A stretch of DNA of 64,000 bases from positions 124,001 through 188,000 of the forward strand of contig CAJWRM010000001.1 of the NCBI GenBank assembly GCA_913046365.1, in the 5' to 3' direction. The translations under genes were made by a program, and so were the position numbers. This DNA comes from an uncultured Flavobacteriales bacterium (GTDB taxonomy: Bacteria; Bacteroidota; Bacteroidia; Flavobacteriales_D; Crocinitomicaceae). Below the pieces are notes generated by a model, which was given only the letters and a program-made list of their open reading frames with translations, did no database searches and had not been told where the DNA came from. This document shows positions 55,701 through 63,251 of this stretch, piece after piece. Within the stretch, counting starts at the first letter, position 1; every line of letters starts with the position of its first letter.

Positions 55701-57301
55701 TTAACTTGAATCTCGCCTTTATAATTAGGAGATGACAAATCTATTGCTGTCAACAATTCCACATCAACTGCTGCTTCTTTAATCATTAATTGGAGATCAA
55801 GCAAGTCATTTTTAATTGAGCTTCCGTCAATAGATATACCAGAGACCGGGTAATTATTCACATCAAAGCGCGTTACGGACCCTTTACTAATATCGACCTC
55901 GAATTCTCCAGAGTTATCCCAACGAAAAGTTGGACGAAAAGACCCAACAACTATACCCAGCTGATTCTGGTTTAAGAAAGAACCTAGCGCAAACTCACTA
56001 ATAATTAAAGGAGAAACAAACTCCTTAACAGGTAGCATAGACCATCCTGTTATTTCCTTTGTCAATACCATTTGCTCTTGCAGTTGAAGCCGACCATAAT
56101 TTGATTCAATAGCCAAAGCTTCAATGTTCACTTTATTGAGATTACCCTGCAAAGTGAGGTCTGTGAATGATATAAATTCATGCTTTAGAATAGAAGCCAT
56201 TTGAAGAGGCTCAACACCAATAGGTAAGACAAATCCCTCGACATCTTTAAAATCTATATATGCGTTCCTAATTTGTTGTTTAACAATTTCATTTGCGCCC
56301 TTTGAAAAATCAGGGAGCTGAAAATCTCCTTTAACAAAAGATTTATCACCAAAGGATAACTCTAGATTATTGACCTCAAGATTGGTTACTGAATTTAGGA
56401 CTTCCCCTTTGAGCATAACATTATCTGACATGCCCTCCATAGAGGGTACAAAATAAGCCAGCTCGCTCAAAGAAAGACGAGAATCATTTAAAATAGAATT
56501 GAATAATACTGAGTCTTCAAAAGAACGAAAAGCAGACCATTGGTTGTAATTCAGTTCAAATAGAGGAATATCAATTTCAGAATGCTTCGTATTCATTTTA
56601 AGGCCCGACAACTGAAGCTGCTTATCGCTAATTCGAAGCTTGGAACTCATCTCAGTGAGTACCAATCCACTTTTTTCAGAAAAGTTCAGATCCATTATGT
56701 TTGCTGTAATACCCGGTCCATCTATGATAAAATCATTTAATGATAGTGCAAATTTATTCAGCTCGATATGATTAAAATCTACACCATAACCCCTATTTTT
56801 GGCACCAATATTTTGATAGCTAAATGAGAGATTGTCAATTTTCAACTGGTCTATTTTGAATTTCCCACTTTTAGTAGTTTGATCAGAATCTGAAGAAAAA
56901 TAATCAATCAAAAACTGAAAGTTAGAAGTTCCATTTTCCACATCTCTATTGATGTTTAGACCTCCTCCATTTAAAGAGACCTTTTTTAGAATTACCTCTT
57001 CTTGAAATAGCGCATTTTGGTCCATTTCAATTTTTAGTTCTTTAATAAATAGAAGTTGATCGTTTTCACGGTCTTTAACAGATACATTCTTGACATAAAT
57101 CTTATCGAATAAAGCTATGTCAACTTTACCGACATATAATTCAGCTTTCAACTCATCTGATAAATAAGAAGTTGCATATGCTCCGATATGGGTTTGAACA
57201 TAAGAACTACGTATGGCAAAAACGAAAAAGAGAATAGCGATTAGAATCCATTCAGCGGATATACTAACACTACGACCTAATATTTTCAGTAACTTTGACA
57301 T
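52751..57301 (-). CDS. tamB: TamB, translocation and assembly module
   Basis: From ATG 57301 the product has 1516 residues. An N-terminal membrane segment (AEWILIAILFFVFAIRSSYV) is followed by a long, repetitive beta-strand region and the C-terminal DUF490/TamB domain, ending near KSKRRYLRKNKNK. TamB is a bridge-like protein of the AsmA superfamily that spans the periplasm and helps insert outer-membrane proteins or move lipids. A 1532-residue reading would need an upstream start lying inside tsaD, so the shorter start is preferred. accC lies 12 bases downstream. Confidence 0.9.
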   Translation of the reverse strand: MSKLLKILGRSVSISAEWILIAILFFVFAIRSSYVQTHIGAYATSYLSDELKAELYVGKVDIALFDKIYVKNVSVKDRENDQLLFIKELKIEMDQNALFQEEVILKKVSLNGGGLNINRDVENGTSNFQFLIDYFSSDSDQTTKSGKFKIDQLKIDNLSFSYQNIGAKNRGYGVDFNHIELNKFALSLNDFIIDGPGITANIMDLNFSEKSGLVLTEMSSKLRISDKQLQLSGLKMNTKHSEIDIPLFELNYNQWSAFRSFEDSVLFNSILNDSRLSLSELAYFVPSMEGMSDNVMLKGEVLNSVTNLEVNNLELSFGDKSFVKGDFQLPDFSKGANEIVKQQIRNAYIDFKDVEGFVLPIGVEPLQMASILKHEFISFTDLTLQGNLNKVNIEALAIESNYGRLQLQEQMVLTKEITGWSMLPVKEFVSPLIISEFALGSFLNQNQLGIVVGSFRPTFRWDNSGEFEVDISKGSVTRFDVNNYPVSGISIDGSSIKNDLLDLQLMIKEAAVDVELLTAIDLSSPNYKGEIQVNQLDLDALNYTQDTSFFMGNIRFDLNGKTDLDWGGHVMCDDLVYFRGMDSLKTSHLDIGVFSEEEMYRYTLESTFFDAQISGNFEWDALVSNFYNDLAVILPSIKVGKENEILSSYERMDHTVEFNIIGKSSDHLLNFFVPGLYVDSSSKIVGKYNAFSRDLDLDVESSEIRINDILISGLTGAQRLHSDSIFADYLVDFMSYKDSLRFNLIEFYTHGSEGLLESQLSWERGTEEYSKVDWETTIHDQDHVKILLQPSFFSLDSIRWAIVNESEFSITTEDLHVEKFELNRVEQNIRIEGCLSENDFDTLYVNIENVDVSEISSILGLERSLEGLLSGESKFTNPTDNFNYTGKLSLEGFHLAEESIGDMSLKTTWDREKNSIDLKGDLKVDGLTTFNLTGDYFTRDNNLEVDLSFDNTDVSFINVLLDPELMNNITGNLDGSVHVNGKWYEPKLKGDLTLDDVHVKIELLGVDYYVDGKIDIDEELFALNNVPFTDPEGNTGSITGSVFHSNFLDWSYDVQINFENDITKWRTSFPFGYAPLNQFLILDTEYQDGDSYFGKVYGRGDANISGYGENMTITVNMTTQENTVINFPMYGSSDIDEDFEFVQFKSNLELSSELEKKFDFTGLDLDLNFNLNPKAQLNIIFDPSIGDQILAHGSGNINMKLDPFYKIDLNGTYKISEGSNYNFAMGVIKQKFDIEKGSTISWTGNPYDADIDLVTSFSIPKVSLKDLAPEIVMSEQESRQMKNQKIDCYLNLDETLMAPQISFDIKAPNAPETGKTLLNEVISEESELSKQFFSLLLLRSFQPLNSSIEAHASAAKDLAESQVNALLSEVSQEYDLNFNSIMDNDLVGIDLIEFGISKRFFNDRLIVSGNFGLEEDSTGSSETSSYIPIGDLFVEYLINESGTFRATAFSESDPYNIGTDESGQKPSTQGAGLSYQEDFTNIDDFKLIQYFFDIFRPKSKRRYLRKNKNKLTKIDS
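57290..57297 (+). promoter_or_regulatory. Candidate -7 element of tsaD
   Basis: TAACTTTG fits TAnnTTTG and lies within the first codons of tamB. It predicts transcription starting near 57302, downstream of the TTG at 57295, which favours TTG 57331 as the tsaD start. Confidence 0.45.
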
Positions 57302-57314
57302 CCAAAGAGTATTA

Positions 57315-57322
57315 CAAAAATA
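57315..57322 (-). promoter_or_regulatory. Candidate -7 element of tamB
   Basis: TATTTTTG on the reverse strand fits TAnnTTTG and ends 13 nt before the tamB ATG. It lies inside the predicted tsaD leader, so the two divergent promoters interlock. Confidence 0.45.
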
Positions 57323-57330
57323 ACAATCTT

Positions 57331-58350
57331 TTGAGTGGAAAACACACAACCATTTTAGGAATAGAATCCTCCTGTGACGATACCTCTGCAGCCATTCTTT
57401 GTGGAAACAAAATCATGGCGAATTGTGTTGCAACGCAGCATATACATCAAAAATATGGGGGTGTTGTACCTGAGCTGGCAAGCCGCGCACATCAAGAGCA
57501 AATTGTTCCGATTATAAAAGAGGCCCTTGTTAATGCTAAAATTGAGCTCAAAGATATTGACGCTATCGCTTTTACTCGTGGTCCTGGTTTAATGGGCAGC
57601 CTTGTTGTAGGCGTATCTTTCGCAAAAGCATTGTCGCTTGTAATGAAAAAACCGCTTATTGATGTGAACCATATGAAGGCACACGTTTTAGCGCACTTTA
57701 TAGAAGTAGAGGGAACTACGGCCCCTGGTTTCCCTTTTTTATGTTTAACCGTTTCCGGAGGACACACACAAATTGTCGAGGTCCATGGACCAAATGATAT
57801 GAACGTTATTGGAACTACAATAGACGATGCAGCTGGAGAAGCTTTTGACAAAGCAGCAAAAATGTTAGGAATTGATTACCCCGGTGGGCCAGAGCTGGAT
57901 AAAATTGCAGAAGAAGGGAATCCTGAAAAATTCTCTTTTGCCAAACCGCGAATAAAAAATTTAGATTTTAGCTTTAGCGGATTAAAAACCTCCATTTTAT
58001 ATAAAATAAGGGACCTATCTATTGAAAATCCTGACTTTATAAAAGAAAACAAAATAGATTTATGTGCTTCGATTAGAAAGAGCATTGTGGATATTTTATT
58101 GGAAAAATTACTCAAGGCATCGAAAGATAAGGGAATTAAAACCCTAGCTATAGCCGGAGGAGTTTCTGCGAATCGGGAACTCAGAAGAAGGTTACTATCT
58201 CTTGACCAAAATGGGTATCGAGTCCACATTCCGAGATTCGAATACTGTACCGACAATGCAGCTATGGTTGCGATTGCAGGAAAATTTGCTTTTGAACGTG
58301 GTGAATTTGCCTCACAGAACGTTTCTGCAGACCCTAGGCTTAAATGGTAA
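57331..58350 (+). CDS. tsaD: TsaD, tRNA threonylcarbamoyladenosine synthesis
   Basis: The 339-residue protein transfers the threonylcarbamoyl group to A37 of ANN-decoding tRNAs. It has ILGIESSCDDTSAA near the N-terminus, the metal-binding HMKAHVLAHF, FLCLTVSGGHTQIV and LAIAGGVSANRELRRR. There is no ATG in frame before ILGIESS; the choices are TTG 57331 (giving MSGKHTTILGIESS, the expected length) or TTG 57295, which overlaps tamB and the predicted -7 element. I prefer 57331. Confidence 0.95.
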   Translation: MSGKHTTILGIESSCDDTSAAILCGNKIMANCVATQHIHQKYGGVVPELASRAHQEQIVPIIKEALVNAKIELKDIDAIAFTRGPGLMGSLVVGVSFAKALSLVMKKPLIDVNHMKAHVLAHFIEVEGTTAPGFPFLCLTVSGGHTQIVEVHGPNDMNVIGTTIDDAAGEAFDKAAKMLGIDYPGGPELDKIAEEGNPEKFSFAKPRIKNLDFSFSGLKTSILYKIRDLSIENPDFIKENKIDLCASIRKSIVDILLEKLLKASKDKGIKTLAIAGGVSANRELRRRLLSLDQNGYRVHIPRFEYCTDNAAMVAIAGKFAFERGEFASQNVSADPRLKW

Positions 58351-58446
58351 GCGTCAAGCCTTTAAATTGTTTATTTAAATAAATATTGTAATTTGGAAAT
58401 ACTACTCTCACCAAATGAAACTAGAAATATTAATCGAAACATAGGA

Positions 58447-58896
58447 ATGAAATTTCTTTTCCAGGTATGCTTCAGCTTTTTTGGGTTTACCGCGATTTGT
58501 CAAGAACATGTGCATTGGCAAGCGGATATCGTAGATAGAAATGAACGTTACATACCGATTCAAGTTTCTGCAGAAATTGAACCTGGATGGCACCTTTATT
58601 CAGCTGAGACGCCGAAAGATGCCGGTCCTATTCCAATAGGTTTTGAAATCCAAAAGAATAGATTTGTTAAATTGAAAATGCCTTTTGTTGAAAAAACAAA
58701 AGCGATCAAGAAATTTGATGCCAATTTTGACTCTGATGTTTATATATTTGAAGACAAATTCCTTGGGGAGTTTAAAGTCAAGTCGAAAAAAGACACAATA
58801 CTATCGATGATAGTTACCTATATGATCTGCAATGAGGTAATGTGTCTCCCGCCGATTGATGAAACACTCTCCATAAAATTAGATACAAATGAATAA
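58447..58896 (+). CDS. Stand-alone DsbD N-terminal-like domain protein
   Basis: From ATG 58447 the product has 149 residues: a signal peptide (MKFLFQVCFSFFGFTAIC) and one domain like the periplasmic N-terminal domain of DsbD. It keeps the phrase VEPGWHLYS-like EIEPGWHLYSAETPKDAGPI and the cysteine pair MICNEVMCLPP (Cys128 and Cys133). It probably passes electrons or binds a redox partner in the periplasm. Its stop overlaps the dsbD start by 8 bases. Confidence 0.8.
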   Translation: MKFLFQVCFSFFGFTAICQEHVHWQADIVDRNERYIPIQVSAEIEPGWHLYSAETPKDAGPIPIGFEIQKNRFVKLKMPFVEKTKAIKKFDANFDSDVYIFEDKFLGEFKVKSKKDTILSMIVTYMICNEVMCLPPIDETLSIKLDTNE

Positions 58897-60997
58897 GTTT
58901 TTTACACTTTTGCTTTTCGCTTTTTTCACAATTACGAGCGGAATTACTTTTTCTCAAATTGAATTACCTGAAGACAAGGTAAAGGCATCGATTAGCTTGA
59001 ATCAGGATGACTGCAGTCTAGAAGTTATAGTTGACGTTGATATTGTTGAAGGTTGGCACATTAACTCACATGTTCTTCCAGAAGGTTCTTTCTCGATCCC
59101 AACAAATATAACCGTTGAAAAAAGCAACAACTATAAGTTTAGAGATGGGATTATTGAGCCTAAGCCCATACTAGAATTCGACGAAATGGCAGATGAAATG
59201 ATGAGCTACCATCATCATAAGTTCACCTTAAAAAAGAAAATCACCTCAAAAGCAAGAAAAGATTATGTGCTTAAAGGTGTCTTTTCCTTTCAAACGTGTA
59301 ACGAGGTCAAATGCTTACCGGAATACGAACAGCCTTTTGAGCTAAAAGTAAAGGCTTGTGGGCCAGTCATGGAGCTCAGAGATGATGTTGAGCCCGCAAC
59401 AGATATCAATGGAACAGATGAAGCATTAGAAGGTCATAGTGATGAAACAGAAGAAACAAATAAAGTAGAAAATATTGAAGAACCCGAAACCAAAGACCTC
59501 GGCGTTGAAGCATCAGTAGCAGTAAAGAGTAAAGACTCAAAAGAGAAACCTAAATCCTTCTGGCTCATCTTCATTATCTCATTTTTAAGTGGTTTTGCTG
59601 CTTTACTGACGCCTTGTGTATTTCCTATGATTCCAATGACCGTCAGCTTTTTTACAAAGCAAAGTAAATCTAAAGCACAAGGCATTAGAAATGCATTATT
59701 TTATGGGTTATCAATCATTTTGATTTATGTTCTTTTGGGAACACTTGTGACAAGTATTTTTGGATATGATGCACTGAATGCTTTATCTACAGACGTAACC
59801 TTCAACCTTATATTCTTTCTCTTGTTAATTGTATTTGCTTTCTCTTTCATGGGAGCATTTGAGATAAGATTACCCAGCTCTTGGCTCAATAAAGCGGATC
59901 AAGCCTCTGATAAAGGTGGTATTATTGGTATCTTTTTTATGGCTCTGGCCCTAGCACTTGTATCTTTCTCTTGTACTGGTCCAATCGTAGGTACATTACT
60001 CGTTGAATCTGCAACAATAGGAGGAATGGCTCCATTTATTGGGATGTTTGGTTTCTCTCTTGCCCTTGCGCTTCCTTTTGGCTTGTTTGCCGCATTCCCA
60101 GGTTGGATGAATTCACTGCCAAAATCTGGGGGCTGGTTAAATACTGTAAAAGTTGTTCTTGGATTTTTAGAATTCGCATTTGCTTTCAAATTCCTTTCGA
60201 ATGCAGATCTTGTCGTTGATGCACACCTATTGGAAAGAGAATTATTTATAGCGATATGGATTGGCGTTTTCTTAGCTTTAAGCTTATATCTTTTCGGTTT
60301 CATCAGAATGCCACATGATAGCCCAGTAGAATATTTATCCGTTGGACGAACAATGCTAGGACTGTCGTCACTCATATTTGTCATCTATCTTCTTCCAGGG
60401 ATGTGGGGTGCGCCTCTAAATTTGATTAGCGGGTTCCCTCCTCCTACAACCTACAGTGAATCTCCTCAAGGAGTCGGTGGTGGTAGTGTGAGTGCACCAG
60501 CACATATTGAAGGAGAGGATACGCATCCTGGACCACACAATCTACCTCTATTCCATGATTATGACAAGGCATTGGCATATGCTAAAAAAGTCGGAAAACC
60601 ATTATTCATTGACTTTACAGGAAAGGCTTGTGTAAATTGTCGTAAAATGGAAGGAAACGTTTGGGGGAAACCAGGTGTTATCGATATTCTAAGGGATAAG
60701 GTTGTTATTGTTTCATTATATGTTGATGACAAAACCGACCTCCCGGAATCAGAACACAAAACAGTCGAATATGCGCCGGGAAAATTCAAAGAGATTACCC
60801 AAGTTGGACATAAATGGTCTTATTTCCAGGCGAATAAGTATAAAAAGAATACGCAGCCTTATTATATAATGATTGGTCCTAACGGAGAGGACCTGAGCAA
60901 TGGAGGGGCAGATTATGAACACCATGGAAAAACCTCCTTATTTAAAAAGTGGTTGGATGAGGGCATGATTGCATATAAAAAAGCGAGTTCTAATTAA
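58889..60997 (+). CDS. dsbD: DsbD-type thiol:disulfide interchange protein
   Basis: The 702-residue protein moves reducing power from the cytoplasm to the periplasm. It has a signal peptide, a DsbD N-terminal-like domain (about 28-157, Cys137 and Cys142 in FSFQTCNEVKCLPE), an acidic linker, and an eight-segment membrane core with Cys243 (LTPCVFPMIPMTVSFF) and Cys362 (SFSCTGPIVG). A thioredoxin-like domain from about 555 has CVNC (Cys581/Cys584). All three redox modules are present. The preceding gene encodes another copy of the first module. Confidence 0.94.
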   Translation: MNKFFTLLLFAFFTITSGITFSQIELPEDKVKASISLNQDDCSLEVIVDVDIVEGWHINSHVLPEGSFSIPTNITVEKSNNYKFRDGIIEPKPILEFDEMADEMMSYHHHKFTLKKKITSKARKDYVLKGVFSFQTCNEVKCLPEYEQPFELKVKACGPVMELRDDVEPATDINGTDEALEGHSDETEETNKVENIEEPETKDLGVEASVAVKSKDSKEKPKSFWLIFIISFLSGFAALLTPCVFPMIPMTVSFFTKQSKSKAQGIRNALFYGLSIILIYVLLGTLVTSIFGYDALNALSTDVTFNLIFFLLLIVFAFSFMGAFEIRLPSSWLNKADQASDKGGIIGIFFMALALALVSFSCTGPIVGTLLVESATIGGMAPFIGMFGFSLALALPFGLFAAFPGWMNSLPKSGGWLNTVKVVLGFLEFAFAFKFLSNADLVVDAHLLERELFIAIWIGVFLALSLYLFGFIRMPHDSPVEYLSVGRTMLGLSSLIFVIYLLPGMWGAPLNLISGFPPPTTYSESPQGVGGGSVSAPAHIEGEDTHPGPHNLPLFHDYDKALAYAKKVGKPLFIDFTGKACVNCRKMEGNVWGKPGVIDILRDKVVIVSLYVDDKTDLPESEHKTVEYAPGKFKEITQVGHKWSYFQANKYKKNTQPYYIMIGPNGEDLSNGGADYEHHGKTSLFKKWLDEGMIAYKKASSN

Positions 60998-61014
60998 AAC
61001 TAGCGTTGTAGTTC

Positions 61015-62796
61015 ATGAAGCTTTGTATTGCTGAGAAACCAAGTGTAGCCAAAGATTTAGCAAATATTCTTGGAGCAAATGCGCGCCATGATGGCTATTT
61101 TGAAGGCAATGGGTATCTCGTTTCATGGACCTTTGGACATTTATGTACGCTAAAGGAACCCCAAGATTATAAGGACCATTGGAAATATTGGAAAATTGAA
61201 GACTTACCGATATTCCCCGAACGATTTGGCATAAAAATCAAGAATAACCAAGGAATTCAAAAACAATTTGAGCTGATCACAAAGCTTGTTGCCAAAGCTA
61301 CTGAGGTTATCAACTGTGGGGATGCGGGGCAAGAAGGAGAGTTGATTCAGCGATGGGTGTTGATCAAAGCGAATTGTAAAGTTCCAGTCAAAAGGCTATG
61401 GATTTCCTCCCTAACAGAGGAGGCCATCAAAGAAGGTTTCAAGAAGCTAAAAGATGCCTCGAAATACGACAACTTATTTGCTGCAGGAAATTCCCGAGCG
61501 ATAGGAGATTGGATTTTGGGGATTAATGGAACCAGATTATACACAAAGAAATTCGGGCAGAACAAAACCACCTTATCTGTGGGGCGCGTTCAAACCCCTA
61601 CCCTTGCCATGATTGTCAACAGACAACATGAAATCAATAATTTTAAGGTAGAGCACTTTTGGGAGCTAAAAACTATTTATCGAGATACCGAATTTTCCTG
61701 TCAAATCGATCGACTAAAAAGTAAATCAAGGGCTGAAGAAGGTATATCCTATTTAAAGGATAAGGAATTTGAAATTATGTCTTATGAGCAAAAGGAAGGT
61801 AAAGAAAATAATCCCAGGCTATACGACCTTACCTCCATTCAGGTGGATGCCAATAAAAAATTCGGCTATACAGCGGAGGAAACCTTAAAAACGGTTCAAA
61901 GCCTCTATGAAAAAAAGCTGGTCACTTATCCAAGAGTAGATACAACCTACCTGTCAGAAGACTTACATCCAAAGGTTCCAAAAATACTTACTAATCTACA
62001 GCAATATGCTCAGTTTATCGAGCCATTGATGAAAAAGCCTATCGCGAAAAGTAAAACAATATTCAACGATAAAAAGATAACAGATCACCATGCCATTATT
62101 CCTACTGGAGTCAATGGACAAGGATTGTCTGGATTTGAAGAAAAAATATATGACCTTATCTGTAGGCGATTCATTGCTGTATTCTATCCCCCTTGTAAAG
62201 TGTCTAATACAACAGTTTTAGGAAAAGTAGAAAAGCTCGAGTTCAAAACATCAGGGAAGCAAATCATCGCCCCTGGTTGGAGGGTTTTATATAAAGGGGA
62301 ATCAAAAAAGGAAAACACAGATGATTCAAAAAATAAAACAGAACCCAAAGATAAGGTGCTGCCCAATTTTGTAAAAGGAGAAAAAGGGCCTCACGCACCG
62401 CTTATACATGAAGGGAAAACCAGCCCCCCGAAATACTACACAGAAGCCTCCCTGCTTAGGAGTATGGAGACTGCTGGTAAATTTGTAGATGATGACGAAA
62501 TGCGTGATCTCATGAAAGAGAATGGTATTGGAAGACCTTCAACGCGAGCCAATATTATTGAAACATTGTTCAGGAGAAACTATATCGAAAGAAAGAAAAA
62601 AAACATTCACGCAACAGATCTTGGCATAAAACTCATTGGAACGATTAAGAATGACCTGCTGAAAAGTCCGGAATTAACCGGTCAATGGGAAAACAAATTA
62701 CGGCAAATAGAAAAAGGTACTTACAGTCCTTCAGAGTTTAGACAAGAATTATTTGAAATGATTCGGAAGCTAACTGACGAGGTGATTTTTAATTAA
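61015..62796 (+). CDS. topB: DNA topoisomerase III
   Basis: The 593-residue type IA topoisomerase begins with the TOPRIM segment MKLCIAEKPSVAKDLA and has GDAGQEGELIQRW in place of the more usual DADREGE. The active-site tyrosine is Tyr312 in TYPRVDTTYLSEDL. LPxxGVNG-type loops and IGRPSTRANIIETLF complete the core. No C-terminal zinc fingers are present, so it is shorter than E. coli TopB (653). It decatenates replication intermediates. Its last bases overlap the convergent gene at 62793. Confidence 0.95.
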   Translation: MKLCIAEKPSVAKDLANILGANARHDGYFEGNGYLVSWTFGHLCTLKEPQDYKDHWKYWKIEDLPIFPERFGIKIKNNQGIQKQFELITKLVAKATEVINCGDAGQEGELIQRWVLIKANCKVPVKRLWISSLTEEAIKEGFKKLKDASKYDNLFAAGNSRAIGDWILGINGTRLYTKKFGQNKTTLSVGRVQTPTLAMIVNRQHEINNFKVEHFWELKTIYRDTEFSCQIDRLKSKSRAEEGISYLKDKEFEIMSYEQKEGKENNPRLYDLTSIQVDANKKFGYTAEETLKTVQSLYEKKLVTYPRVDTTYLSEDLHPKVPKILTNLQQYAQFIEPLMKKPIAKSKTIFNDKKITDHHAIIPTGVNGQGLSGFEEKIYDLICRRFIAVFYPPCKVSNTTVLGKVEKLEFKTSGKQIIAPGWRVLYKGESKKENTDDSKNKTEPKDKVLPNFVKGEKGPHAPLIHEGKTSPPKYYTEASLLRSMETAGKFVDDDEMRDLMKENGIGRPSTRANIIETLFRRNYIERKKKNIHATDLGIKLIGTIKNDLLKSPELTGQWENKLRQIEKGTYSPSEFRQELFEMIRKLTDEVIFN

Positions 62797-63221
62797 AGTC
62801 GCTCGTAGTTATATGATACATTGTTCGTCTCATCACGCAGCACTAAAACTCTATTACTTAAGGACACAACTCGATAGACTCTTTGAGGAAAGCTATGTTT
62901 AATTTGTTGCTTATTAAATTCACCGTCCAAAGCATATTCCCATGTCCATGTTCCGGTAATCGTTTCATTTGCTCCTGACCAATTTGAGGTCATGTGACCA
63001 ACATTAGAAGTCCTGGTAAATGTTGAATCTGAACCATCAATTGAATATTCTACTTGGTCAAAAACCTCAAATTCATTACCTGATTCATCTACGGCATTGA
63101 CACAACGCCAAGTATTTTGAGTAAGTCGTTTTTCAGGAGATTTAAAACTAATGAATGGCTTTTCATATTTTCCACAAGAAACAAAAAGGCACAAAATAAA
63201 GGCCCCAACTAATAACTTCAT
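62793..63221 (-). CDS. Lipocalin-like lipoprotein, unknown function
   Basis: The 142-residue protein has a lipoprotein signal (MKLLVGAFILCLFVSC, Cys16) and a mature part with a beta-rich pattern (NTWRCVNAVDESGNEF, GTWTWEYALDGEF, YRVVSLSNRVLVLRDE) that resembles lipocalin-like domains of Bacteroidota. I do not assign a function. It lies 30 bases after the argS stop on the same strand and overlaps topB by 4 bases. Confidence 0.75.
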   Translation of the reverse strand: MKLLVGAFILCLFVSCGKYEKPFISFKSPEKRLTQNTWRCVNAVDESGNEFEVFDQVEYSIDGSDSTFTRTSNVGHMTSNWSGANETITGTWTWEYALDGEFNKQQIKHSFPQRVYRVVSLSNRVLVLRDETNNVSYNYERL

Positions 63222-63251
63222 AACTTCAATTTTAAGGTCAAATATATGAAA

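Noticed and set aside
57295..57330. TTG at 57295 as the tsaD start
   Set aside because: It adds 12 residues that are not typical of TsaD, overlaps the tamB start and coincides with the predicted -7 element.
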